Below are positions 18,062-32,370 of a stretch of DNA of 64,000 nucleotides, in pieces; the first letter of the stretch is position 1, and the number at the start of each line of letters is the position of its first letter. Origin of the DNA: an uncultured Christensenellaceae bacterium (GTDB lineage: Bacteria; Bacillota; Clostridia; Christensenellales; UBA3700); the NCBI GenBank assembly GCA_944376205.1, contig CALWBV010000009.1:1-64000 (forward strand). Reading direction: 5' to 3'. The notes under the pieces were generated by a model, which made no database searches, was not told where the DNA came from, and saw only the letters and a list, made by a program, of their open reading frames with translations. Position numbers and translations under genes: made by a program.

Positions 18062-19843
18062 TTAGTCATCTTGCAGAGCGTCGTAGCCTCTTTCTCCTGT
18101 CCTTACCTTGACTACGTCCAAAACGTTGTAGATAAAGATTTTTCCGTCACCGTAGTTTCCGGTATAGAGAGCTTTGCGAGCGGTTTCCACAACAAGCTCG
18201 ACAGGCACTTTGGTTACGACGGCTTCGAGTTTGATTTTAGGTAAGAGTTGTACGTCGAGTTTTGCGCCTCTGTAATATTTATCGTTGCCCTTTTGCATGC
18301 CGCAACCCTGTACGTTTGTTACCGTCATGCCCGTAATACCTATGGAATCAAGAGCTGATTTGAGTTTTTCAAACTTGTCGGGGCGAGTAACGATAGATAT
18401 TTTGGTAAATATAGCGTTGCCTTTGCCGGTATTTGTCTCAATGACGGGCAGTGCTTTTTCAACAGGTACGCTGCTTTCTTCGTATTTTACATCTTCTTTA
18501 GCGGACGAAGCGAGCATAACTTCGGGTACGGGCATAAAATCTGCATAGGAGCTTGCAAGTCCGTGTTCGGAAGCGTCGAGGCCGGCAAGTTCGTCTTCTT
18601 TGCTTGCACGTAGCATTCCGATTTTTTTCATAATCATGAATACTGCAGACATTATAATTCCTACCCATGCAACTACAGCGACAAGACCGAGAAGCTGTAC
18701 GCCGAAATAGGAAAAAGCGTCTTTAGCCGTCAGTGCGTCGTTATAGATGAATCCGCTTATTACACCTTTGTTCATATCGAATATACCGACTGCGATTGTA
18801 CCTACTGCGCCGCAGAGACAGTGCACGCCTATTGCGCCGACAGGGTCGTCAATATGAAGTTTTTTATCTATGAACTCAACGCCGTAAACTACCACAAAAC
18901 CGGCGATGACGCCAATGATTGCTGCTCCCGGTATTGATACGACGTCACAGCCTGCCGTAATTGCTACAAGACCGGCGAGTGAACCGTTAATGGTCATGGA
19001 TACGTCAGGCTTGCCGTATTTTATCCAGGTAATCGTCATTGCCACTATTGATGAAACGGCAGGGGCTACGGTAGTTGTTATAAAGACTCTTGCGACAGAG
19101 TCGTTGACTGCATAAGCGGACGAACCGTTGAAACCGTACCAGCCGAATCATAGAATAAACACGCCGAGAGCGCCGAGCGTAAGCGAGTGCCCGGGGATAG
19201 CTTTGCTTTCCAAAACAGGTCTGTCTTTTTTGTCGATAACGGCAAGGTTTTCCTTATACTTGCCGATACGGGGACCTAGAATTGCTGCACCTACAAAAGC
19301 TGCTACGCCGCCTACGAGGTGAACGGCTGTCGAGCCTGCAAAGTCGTGGAAACCGAGTTGCGATAGCCAGCCGCCGCCCCATATCCAGTGTCCCGATACG
19401 GGGTAAATGATGAGTGAGATTATAAAACTGTATATGCAGTATGCAAGAAAGTTTGTACGTTCTGCCATAGCACCCGAAACGATAGTTGCGGCAGTTGCGC
19501 AGAACACGAGATGAAACATTACTTTAAGCATATCGCCGCCGACGAATTGAGTATATACAACGCCCAAGTCGCTTACGTTGCCGATTACGCCGCCTATATC
19601 GCTGCCGTGCATAAGTCCGTAACCCAATATGAGAAAAGCTACCGTACCGATACAAAAATCCATGAGGTTTTTCATGATGATGTTACCTGCGTTTTTTGCA
19701 CGCGTAAAACCTGTCTCGACCATAGCGAAACCTGCTTGCATAAAGAATACCAGGCAAATTCCTACGAGTACCCATAGAAAGTCGCCTTCCGTGAGGCTTG
19801 CCGAATATACTTCGGACAATTGTGCGGATAGAGTTGTTGCCAT
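18062..19843 (-). pseudogene. Ammonium channel-PII fusion (Amt-GlnB) with in-frame TGA at codon 232
   Basis: Read through, the frame encodes 593 aa. Residues 1 to about 400 are an Amt ammonium channel (GFAMVETGFTRAKN, HLVGGVAAFVGA). After a linker, about 475-593 is a complete PII signal domain (RGAKLDVQLLPK, GKIFIYNVLDVVKVRTGERG). Codon 232 (19150-19148) is TGA within GVFIL-stop-FGWYGFNGSS, exactly where Amt proteins have Trp (TGG). The frame is otherwise open on both sides. The start at 19843 has AGGAGGT upstream. Either a recent nonsense mutation or sequence error, or a programmed readthrough. General UGA=Trp recoding is unlikely because TGG and TGA stops are used normally elsewhere. Confidence 0.85.
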
Positions 19844-19878
19844 AAATTGTACCTCCTGTAAAAGTTTTCGATTAAAAA

Positions 19879-19925
19879 TTAAAAAAAACACAAAGGCGTA
19901 TAATTTTCATTACACGCCTTTGTGT
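19879..19925 (-). terminator. Terminator between glnN and amt, possible attenuator
   Basis: Twelve-base perfect stem (ACACAAAGGCGT and its complement) with a T-run of at least seven on the minus strand. It lies downstream of glnN and 36 bases before the amt start. No strong promoter is visible between it and amt, so amt expression may depend on readthrough. Confidence 0.8.
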
Positions 19926-19988
19926 CAGATATACGACTATTCGATTTTTATATTATGATTTTGTTATGTGCCCGAATTGTAAGTCGGA

Positions 19989-22073
19989 TTATTCTTTTAT
20001 GGAGAAGAGTATGTCTCCGTATGTGGGCATGGGCCAATATTTCTCTGCGGTGTTGACTTCCATTTCGTCGGCAGTCTTGCGGAGTGCGTCCATAGCGGTA
20101 AGAACGTCCGTGCGGTAGAACATGGCCTTATCTTGCAGATTGGATATGCTTTCGGCTTTGTGTACTTTTGTTTTGAGCGTTTCAAGATTCTTGTAACCTG
20201 TCGTACACAAGTCGGAAAGTTTCTTTGCGATAGTGATCTGCGTCTTTGCGTCGATACCTACTTCTTTTGCGGAGTTGGCGGTATCGGACAATTCTTTGAT
20301 ATAAGTGGTAACCGCAGGCATGATGTCTTTGGTCATCATATCTATCATCGTAAGCGCTTCGATGTTCAATACCTTGGTGTAATTTTCAAGGAGAATATCG
20401 GTACGGGATTCAACTTCGAGAGCGGAGAATATGCCGTGCTTTTCAAAGAGTGCGATATTTTTTGCCGTTCTGAAATAGGGCAGAGCTTCGGCGGCGGATT
20501 GCAGGTTGAGGAGCCCTCTCTTTTTAGCTTCCTTTACCCATTCGTCTGAATATCCGTTGCCGTTGAAGACGATACGCTTATGTTCGATAAACGTCTTTTT
20601 AATGAGCGCTTTTACCGCCGCCATAAAGTCTTCGGCGCCTTCGAGTTCGTCGGCAAACTGATCGAGCGATTCTGCGACTATGGTATTGAGAATAATATTG
20701 GGTCCTGCAATCGAGAATGATGAGCCGAGCATTCTGAATTCGAACTTGTTGCCCGTAAAAGCAAAAGGCGATGTGCGGTTTCTGTCCGTGGTATCCTTTT
20801 TGAATTTAGGAAGAGAACTTACGCCGATTTCGTAATCGCATCTTGCACGTTTAGAATACGTTCTGTCTTCTGCGATAGCGGTAAGAATACCGTCGAGTTC
20901 CTCACCGAGGAATACTGATACGATTGCGGGAGGAGCTTCGTTTGCGCCCAATCTGTGGTCGTTGCCTGCGCTTGCTACGCTTACACGGAGCAAATCCTGA
21001 TAGTCGTCAACAGCTTTAAGCACCGCTACGAGGAAAAGCAAAAATTGTGCGTTGTCTTCGGGAGTGTCGCCCGGTTCAAGCAAATTTTCACCTGTGTCTG
21101 TGGACATGGACCAGTTGTTGTGTTTGCCGCTTCCGTTTACGCCGTCAAAGGGCTTTTCGTGCAAAAGACATGCCATATTGTGGCGGCTTGCGATTTTCTT
21201 CATCATCTCCATTGTCAGTTGGTTGGCGTCTGTGGAAACGTTGGACTGCGTAAATATAGGAGCGAGTTCGTGTTGTGCAGGAGCGACTTCGTTGTGCTTT
21301 GTCTTGGCAAGTACGCCGAGTTTCCAAAGTTCGACATCGAGGTCAGCCATGTACTTGACGACTCTCTGTTTGATTGTGCCGAAATAGTGGTCTTCGAGTT
21401 CCTGACCTTTGGGAGCAGGGGCTCCGAAAAGCGTACGACCCGTGAAAATCAAATCTTTTCTCTTTTCGTACACGGATTTATCGATAAGGAAATATTCCTG
21501 TTCGGGACCTACAGTCGTGATGACCTTGCGTACGTTTTTACCGAAAAGTTTGAGAATGCGGCAAGCCTTGTTGGAAAGATCTTCCATGGACTTGAGAAGA
21601 GGAGTTTTCTTGTCGAGTACTTCACCGGTATAGGATACGAATGCCGTGGGAATGCAGAGAGTGTGATCTTTTACGAAAGCGAAAGAAGTGGGGTCCCAAG
21701 TGGTGTAGCCTCTTGCCTCAAAAGTAGCTCTTATACCGCCAGAGGGGAAAGAGGACGCATCGGGTTCGCCTTTGATAAGCTCTTTGCCGCTGAATTCCAT
21801 GATAACTTTGCCGTCGGGGGTAGGCTGGATAAAAGCGTCGTGTTTTTCTGCCGTGATACCCGTCATGGGTTGGAACCAGTGCGTAAAGTGAGTGCAGCCT
21901 TTTTCAATTGCCCAGTCTTTCATTGCGTTGGCGATTACCGTAGCGCAAGAGAGAGAAATAGGATCGCCGTTTTCAATGCAGGACTTGAGTTCTTTGTAGG
22001 TGTACTTGGGAAGTCTCTCCTGCATAACCGTCTCGTTGAAAACAAGACTGCCGAAAATCTCTGACATTACCAT
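19989..22073 (-). CDS. glnN: Glutamine synthetase type III
   Basis: Makes glutamine from glutamate, ammonia and ATP. The 694-aa length, the N-terminal IFGSLVFN and HWFQPMTG, and the internal [14 protein letters not shown] and GKHNNWS identify the GSIII (GlnN) family of Bacteroidetes, cyanobacteria and some Clostridia. The ATG at 22073 is chosen because AAGGAG sits nine bases upstream. Metal and substrate motifs look normal, unlike the nearby GlnA. It is transcribed away from glnA from its own consensus promoter and a short leader with a terminator-like hairpin. Confidence 0.96.
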   Translation of the reverse strand: MVMSEIFGSLVFNETVMQERLPKYTYKELKSCIENGDPISLSCATVIANAMKDWAIEKGCTHFTHWFQPMTGITAEKHDAFIQPTPDGKVIMEFSGKELIKGEPDASSFPSGGIRATFEARGYTTWDPTSFAFVKDHTLCIPTAFVSYTGEVLDKKTPLLKSMEDLSNKACRILKLFGKNVRKVITTVGPEQEYFLIDKSVYEKRKDLIFTGRTLFGAPAPKGQELEDHYFGTIKQRVVKYMADLDVELWKLGVLAKTKHNEVAPAQHELAPIFTQSNVSTDANQLTMEMMKKIASRHNMACLLHEKPFDGVNGSGKHNNWSMSTDTGENLLEPGDTPEDNAQFLLFLVAVLKAVDDYQDLLRVSVASAGNDHRLGANEAPPAIVSVFLGEELDGILTAIAEDRTYSKRARCDYEIGVSSLPKFKKDTTDRNRTSPFAFTGNKFEFRMLGSSFSIAGPNIILNTIVAESLDQFADELEGAEDFMAAVKALIKKTFIEHKRIVFNGNGYSDEWVKEAKKRGLLNLQSAAEALPYFRTAKNIALFEKHGIFSALEVESRTDILLENYTKVLNIEALTMIDMMTKDIMPAVTTYIKELSDTANSAKEVGIDAKTQITIAKKLSDLCTTGYKNLETLKTKVHKAESISNLQDKAMFYRTDVLTAMDALRKTADEMEVNTAEKYWPMPTYGDILFSIKE

Positions 22074-22100
22074 AAATAAAATCTCCTTAAAATGTCGTAA

Positions 22101-22140
22101 TAATAAAAATTGCGCCACTAGGGTCATACCCTTGTAGCGC
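22101..22140 (-). promoter_or_regulatory. Terminator-like hairpin in the glnN leader
   Basis: On the minus strand, GCGCTAC...AGGG / CCCT...GTGGCGC folds into a strong hairpin followed by AATTTTTATT, between the promoter and the glnN ribosome site. This is the arrangement of an attenuator. It does not match the glutamine riboswitch, nor do I see two ANTAR-type hexaloop hairpins. Confidence 0.55.
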
Positions 22141-22159
22141 CGTTGCTATCTATACCATA

Positions 22160-22188
22160 AGTATAGTTATTGAAAAAGACTTTGTCAA
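22160..22188 (-). promoter_or_regulatory. glnN promoter
   Basis: On the minus strand, TTGACA (22188-22183) and TATACT (22165-22160) are 17 bases apart. Confidence 0.75.
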
Positions 22189-22349
22189 ACAAAAAACAGC
22201 AAAATTTCCCGATAAAACCGAAAATTTAGCATTTTGCGCTGCCGTGAGTTGAATTGTAGAATTACAGGTGATAATTCTGCGCCGATTGCCGACAAGCGAA
22301 AACGATGAATTTTGCTATATATTTATATATTATTATTTTTATATTACAC

Positions 22350-22378
22350 TTGATATTTGACGATATATATGGTATAAT
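22350..22378 (+). promoter_or_regulatory. glnA promoter
   Basis: TTGATA and TATAAT with a 17-base spacer; leader of about 28 nt with no room for attenuation. The 22189-22349 stretch between the divergent promoters holds no gene. Confidence 0.75.
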
Positions 22379-22412
22379 TAATAAAATTTTATGTTCGCTG
22401 AAAGAGGTGTTT

Positions 22413-23714
22413 ATGAGTCAGACGGTCAAAGAAGTTTTGGATTTTGTCAAAGACAACGACGTTAAATTCGTCATTCTCACTTTTTGCGATTCATTCGGAA
22501 ATATAAAAAATATTACATTGGTAGCCGACGAACTTACGAGCGCATTCGAAAAGGGAGTTTCTTTCGAAGCATACTCGGTAGGCGGTTTTGTTGACCCCAG
22601 AGAAAGCGATTTGGTACTTTATCCCGATGCCTCTACTATACAGCTGTTGCCTTGGAGAATCCAGCACGGTAGCGTAGTGAGGTTTTTTTGTAAGATGCGA
22701 CATACCGACGGCAGGAGCTTTGACGGCGACGGCAGAGGAATGCTTTTCCGTGCGCAGAACAAACTTGCAGAGATGGGATATTCTTGCCAGATAGGCAGCG
22801 ATTGCGAATTTTATCTTTTCAAACTCGACGGAGAAGGCGAACCCACTCTCATACCTCACGACAGGGGCGGATATCTCGATGCGGCGCCTTTCGACAAGGG
22901 CGAAAACGTAAGAAGAGACATCTGTCTTACGCTTGAAAAACTCGGTATAAAGCCTATCAGTTCTCATCACGAAAGAGGACCGGGACAAAACGAAATATGT
23001 TTTAAGAATAACGATGCGCTTATGGCGGCAGACGATCTTTTGACGTTTAAGACAGTCGTAAGAACGGTTGCGGCTATGAACGGACTTCACGCTTCTTTTA
23101 TGCCCAAGCCTTTGAGAGACGAGATAGGAAGCGGGCTTCATATCAATCTTTCTCTTTTGAAAGACGGAGAAAATCTCTTTTCTCCCGCAATGCTTTCTAC
23201 AAAGAGAGAGGCGGAGAGTTTTATAGCAGGTATTCTCGCAAGAGCAAAAGAAATGGCGGTTTTCCTCAATCCTACCATCAATTCCTACGAAAGACTCGAG
23301 GACAACGAAGCTATCGAGGCATACAACAAGATCGCATGGTCGTATTCTAACGGACCTCAACTCATACGTATAGAACAGGACGGATTCGCAAAGATGCAGT
23401 TGCGTTCGGCAGACCCTTCATGCAATCCTTATATCGCTTATGCGTTATTGTTGTTTGCAGGCGCAGAGGGTATTGAGCAAAAGATGAAACTCGGCAAAGA
23501 AGCCGATATCGAGAATCTCGAAGATACCGATACTCTCCCCGAGGATCTTAAAAAAGCCATAGATATAGCAAGCACAAGCGAATTTATAGCGAGATACGTG
23601 CCCAAGAGCACTCTTGAAAAATTCATAGAGTATAAGGAAAACGAATACAAGAATTACTCGTTGTCAAAGGACAAAAACGAGTTTGTGACCAGACTGTATT
23701 TCAATAAAATCTGA
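22413..23714 (+). CDS. glnA: Glutamine synthetase type I-like protein with altered active site
   Basis: A 433-aa GlnA-family protein (short clostridial/GSI-alpha form). The start at 22413 follows AAAGAGGTG. Preserved features include HHERGPGQNE, MPKPL and GSGLHIN. Several positions differ from the family: the usual E-x-E of the metal site is D130-C-E132; the NRS arginine is replaced in SNGPQL (G314); and the RxELRxPDP motif reads KMQLRSADP, with Gln329 in place of the metal-binding Glu. By E. coli numbering this affects two ligands of the n2 metal (E129D, E357Q). It may be poorly active, regulatory, or have another substrate. It is first in the ANTAR-carAB-pyrG run. Confidence 0.9.
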   Translation: MSQTVKEVLDFVKDNDVKFVILTFCDSFGNIKNITLVADELTSAFEKGVSFEAYSVGGFVDPRESDLVLYPDASTIQLLPWRIQHGSVVRFFCKMRHTDGRSFDGDGRGMLFRAQNKLAEMGYSCQIGSDCEFYLFKLDGEGEPTLIPHDRGGYLDAAPFDKGENVRRDICLTLEKLGIKPISSHHERGPGQNEICFKNNDALMAADDLLTFKTVVRTVAAMNGLHASFMPKPLRDEIGSGLHINLSLLKDGENLFSPAMLSTKREAESFIAGILARAKEMAVFLNPTINSYERLEDNEAIEAYNKIAWSYSNGPQLIRIEQDGFAKMQLRSADPSCNPYIAYALLLFAGAEGIEQKMKLGKEADIENLEDTDTLPEDLKKAIDIASTSEFIARYVPKSTLEKFIEYKENEYKNYSLSKDKNEFVTRLYFNKI

Positions 23715-23790
23715 CGGAGGTTTTAACAGCAAATACACCTTTACAACATAGTCAAACGGTTCAAAACGTCATCAAACGGAGATTGTCGAT

Positions 23791-24360
23791 ATGGCAAGTG
23801 CCTTAATAGTTTCCACAACTCAATACGCCCCGAAATTCACCGAGCTTCTTGCAAGCGTCGGTTACAAAAGCGCCACGCAGGCGCATTCGGGTACGGAGGC
23901 AAGACGTCTGATGAGCGAAGAAGAATACGATCTGATAATCGTCAATACACCGCTTGCCGACGAATTCGGGTATGAACTTGCGGTGCAGGCGGCAGAGAAT
24001 ACCGTAGCGGGCGTGCTTATGCTGGTAAAATCCGATGTCAGCGAAACTATTGAAGAAAGGGTGGAAAAATACGGAGTAGTCGTACTTGCAAAACCTTCTT
24101 CGTCGGACGATATATACAGGACGCTCAAGGTAATATACTCTAACCGCCGCAGGCTGGACAAGCTTCTCAACAGCAACAAGCGTCTCGAGGACAAGATAGA
24201 GGAACTCAAACTTATAGACAGAGCAAAATGTCTTCTCATAATGCATGAGGGAATGAGCGAACAGGACGCACACAAACACATCGAAAAAATGGCTATGGAC
24301 ATGCGGATATCCAAGCAGGAAGTAGCGCAAAAAATTATATCACTAAAACAACGCGATTGA
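23791..24360 (+). CDS. ANTAR-domain regulator with pseudo-receiver domain (NitR-like)
   Basis: A 189-aa two-domain protein. Residues 1-120 have a response-regulator receiver fold, but the expected phospho-acceptor Asp is Asn (DLIIVNTPLADEFG); the conserved Lys remains (LAKPSS). A coiled coil (about 120-140) leads to an ANTAR domain (about 135-185, LLIMHEGMSEQDAH), which binds RNA and prevents termination. An ANTAR regulator directly after glnA is a known clostridial arrangement (NitR). Likely targets are leaders of nitrogen genes, such as the hairpins near glnN and amt. The start follows CGGAGA. Signal sensing is probably not by Asp phosphorylation. Confidence 0.9.
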   Translation: MASALIVSTTQYAPKFTELLASVGYKSATQAHSGTEARRLMSEEEYDLIIVNTPLADEFGYELAVQAAENTVAGVLMLVKSDVSETIEERVEKYGVVVLAKPSSSDDIYRTLKVIYSNRRRLDKLLNSNKRLEDKIEELKLIDRAKCLLIMHEGMSEQDAHKHIEKMAMDMRISKQEVAQKIISLKQRD

Positions 24361-24374
24361 CAAAAGAGGTAAAA

Positions 24375-25453
24375 ATGGACAAAGTGTATCTTATTCTTGC
24401 AAACGGCAAAGTTTTCGAGGGTACGTCGATAGGCGCAAAGGGCGAAACCGTCGGCGAAGTCGTATTCTGTACTTCCATGACGGGATATGTCGAGACTCTT
24501 ACCGATCCTACGTACTACGGACAGATAGTATGTCAGACTTTCCCCGCAATTGGTAATTACGGAATTATGAAAGAGGACTTCGAGAGCGACAAAATGCAGG
24601 TCAAAGGCTATATCGTCAGAGACTTGTGCGACGAACCTTCCAATTTCAGAAGTCAGGGCAAACTCGACGATTTGCTCAAGGAACAGAATATCGTCGGTAT
24701 AGCGGGTATCGACACGAGACAACTCACCAAGATTATAAGAGACGAAGGCGCTATGAACGGCATAATAACTTCATCTCCCGTACTCGACGACAGACAAAAG
24801 AAAATACTTGAAGAATACAGCATTAAAGACGCCGTCGCAAGCGTATCCGTCAAAAAGCCCGTCAGCTTTAAGGGCGCAGGCAAACCTAAATATAAAGTTG
24901 CGATGATGGATTACGGCACAAAGAGAAGCTATATAGACAAGCTCACAAAGAGAGGCTGCGAAGTTATGCTTTTCCCTTGCGATACAAAGGCAGAAGACGT
25001 ACTTGCCATCAAGCCTGACGGCATTATGCTTTCCAACGGTCCCGGCAATCCCGCAGAAGCGACTTTCCAAATCGAACAAATCAAAAAGATGCTCAAGAGC
25101 GATCTTCCCGTGTTCGGTATATGTTTAGGACATCAGCTTCTTGCCATAGCGCACGGCGCAAAGACATACAAGCTCAAATACGGTCACATGGGTAATCAGC
25201 CCGTCAAAGATTTGAAGAGCGACAGAGTTTACGTTTCGTCGGTAAACCACTCTTATGCGGTAGACGCAGACAGCTTGCCTTCAAAGGTCGCAACCGTCAG
25301 CTTCAAAAACGTCAACGACGGTACTTGCGAAGGTCTCGATTACGCAAACGGCAAGGTATTTTCAGTTCAATTCCGTCCCGAAACTTGCGAGGGCGCAATG
25401 GATACCGGTTATTTGTACGACAGATTTATAGCTAAAATGGAGGAGAATAAATA

Positions 25454-25454
<1 letters not shown>
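24375..25454 (+). CDS. carA: Carbamoyl phosphate synthase small subunit, catalytic His replaced
   Basis: Supplies ammonia from glutamine to CarB. The 359-aa protein has the CarA N-terminal domain and a class I glutaminase with the nucleophile Cys in FGICLGHQLL. The triad His, normally in VQ(F/Y)HPE, is Arg334 (SVQFRPE, codon CGT); the Glu is kept. In E. coli CarA the corresponding His353 is needed for glutamine hydrolysis, so this enzyme may rely on free ammonia. The start at 24375 has AAGAGGT; an earlier TTG overlapping the ANTAR stop is rejected. It overlaps carB by one base (TAATG). Confidence 0.95.
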
Positions 25455-31101
<5,647 letters not shown>

Positions 31102-31210
31102 CAATACTTTTGCATTAAGTATATTATTATTTATCAATATAATATATATGGCAAAAATTTCTCAAACGGTAAACGGACGGGCGCCGCAAACCGCAATAAT
31201 AAGCAAGATT

Positions 31211-31240
31211 AAAAGGCGTTTGGCAACAAACGCCTTTTTT
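31211..31240 (+). terminator. Terminator of the carAB-pyrG operon
   Basis: AAAAGGCGTTTG / CAAACGCCTTTT with loop GCAA and a T-run. Confidence 0.85.
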
Positions 31241-31423
31241 ATGCGGCGTCGCATGCTTATATTGATAAACATGTTATATGCAAGACTCTTAATTGAGTAA
31301 TAAAATAAGTCAAGTTTGATTGAAAAGAAAAAATAAAATTTCAAACAGAATTTCTAAAAAAGTGAAAGGTTAACGCATTCTTATTTGTATTATTAGTGAA
31401 AAGCAAAAACAGGAAAGACGATT

Positions 31424-31561
31424 ATGAAAACGGTAAGCTCGACTTTGAAAACAAACGGCGATAACGCTAAATACGTGGGAAGTTACTTGAAAGACGAAGA
31501 AAAAGTATGGTATAGCATAAGGTCTAACTATAGCGTATATTACAGATTGACGGAATATTGA
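31424..31561 (+). CDS. Small 45-aa protein
   Basis: ATG with a good ribosome site (AGGAAAG, 7-base spacing) opens a 45-codon frame ending TGA, with a strong terminator just after it. The product begins MKTVSSTLKTNG and ends YSVYYRLTEY. It is soluble, with mixed charge, no signal peptide and no Cys. Its own ribosome site and terminator make it more likely than a chance frame. Function unknown; a small regulatory protein is possible. Confidence 0.55.
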   Translation: MKTVSSTLKTNGDNAKYVGSYLKDEEKVWYSIRSNYSVYYRLTEY

Positions 31562-31580
31562 TATTCGAGCTTACAAAGAG

Positions 31581-31611
31581 AAAAAGACGAACCGAAAAGT
31601 TCGTCTTTTTT
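31581..31611. terminator. Bidirectional terminator between the small gene and ktrA
   Basis: AAAAGACGAAC / GTTCGTCTTTT with T-runs on both strands. Confidence 0.8.
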
Positions 31612-31640
31612 GTGGTTTCAGGAATTGTAGAGCACGGATA

Positions 31641-32342
31641 TTATTTGTCTTTCTGACTGAGTTTGTTTGCGGTAAAGCTGAGGTTTTCGATATCCTGATT
31701 GCTTCCGCCGACTACGATAATATCGTCTTCTTTAAGCACCGTATCGCCTGTAGGGGCGGTAATGACTTCGTCGTTTGCCCGTATAATAATCAATACGTTG
31801 ACGGCGTATTCGCTTCGGAGTGCAAGCTCACCGAGGTTTTTGTCTACCCACTTGTCGGGGATTCTGATTTCGGCGATAGAGTAGCCTGCGACAATCTCCA
31901 TATGATTTTGTATGTTGGGATTGATAAGCGTTGTAGCAACCTTGACAGCCATTGCCGCTTCGGGATAAATTACTTGATTTACGCCGATTTTGTCGAGAAC
32001 CTTGCCGTGTTTTTCGTTGTGGGCTTTGGCGATGATGTTTTTAACGCCTAGTTCCTTGCAAATAAGCGCCGTAATGATAGAAGCCTGCATATTGTTGCCT
32101 ATCGCTATGACGACCGTATCGAAATTTTCTATCGCAACGGTACGCAACGTGCTTTCTTCGGATACGTCGGCTACAATAGAGTGCGTGCAGAAGTTTGCTA
32201 CTTCGTTGATTTTTTCTTCGTCAATATCTATCGCAAGAACTTCGTAGCCGTAGTTGTAAAGCGCTTTTGTGATTTCTGTACCGAACTTTCCGAGACCGAG
32301 TACGGCGAACTGTTGATTTTTTGTATGCTTGAATTTTTTCAT
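31641..32342 (-). CDS. ktrA: Potassium uptake regulatory subunit (KtrA/TrkA)
   Basis: Cytoplasmic RCK subunit gating the KtrB/TrkH potassium channel-transporter. The 233-aa protein has an N-terminal Rossmann domain (VLGLGKFGTEI, then acidic AIDID at the end of strand 2) that binds NAD(H)/ATP-type ligands, and a C-terminal TrkA_C domain (about 140-220), which in Firmicutes often binds c-di-AMP. The ribosome site is AAAAGGAG. It lies 28 bases downstream of the membrane subunit gene, in the same operon. Confidence 0.93.
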   Translation of the reverse strand: MKKFKHTKNQQFAVLGLGKFGTEITKALYNYGYEVLAIDIDEEKINEVANFCTHSIVADVSEESTLRTVAIENFDTVVIAIGNNMQASIITALICKELGVKNIIAKAHNEKHGKVLDKIGVNQVIYPEAAMAVKVATTLINPNIQNHMEIVAGYSIAEIRIPDKWVDKNLGELALRSEYAVNVLIIIRANDEVITAPTGDTVLKEDDIIVVGGSNQDIENLSFTANKLSQKDK

Positions 32343-32370
32343 AACGTGCTCCTTTTGGGGTATGCGAAAG

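Noticed and set aside
18062..19843. UGA read as tryptophan throughout the genome
   Set aside because: Real genes here use TGG for Trp and TGA as a stop in tight overlaps (e.g. metG/tatD ATGA), so only the amt codon is odd.
20955..22064. 369-codon plus-strand ORF opposite glnN
   Set aside because: Shadow of the GSIII gene; composition rich in Cys/Phe/Val and no start signals.
22101..22160. Glutamine riboswitch before glnN
   Set aside because: The leader is too short and lacks the conserved glnA-motif core; only a hairpin with a U-tail is present.
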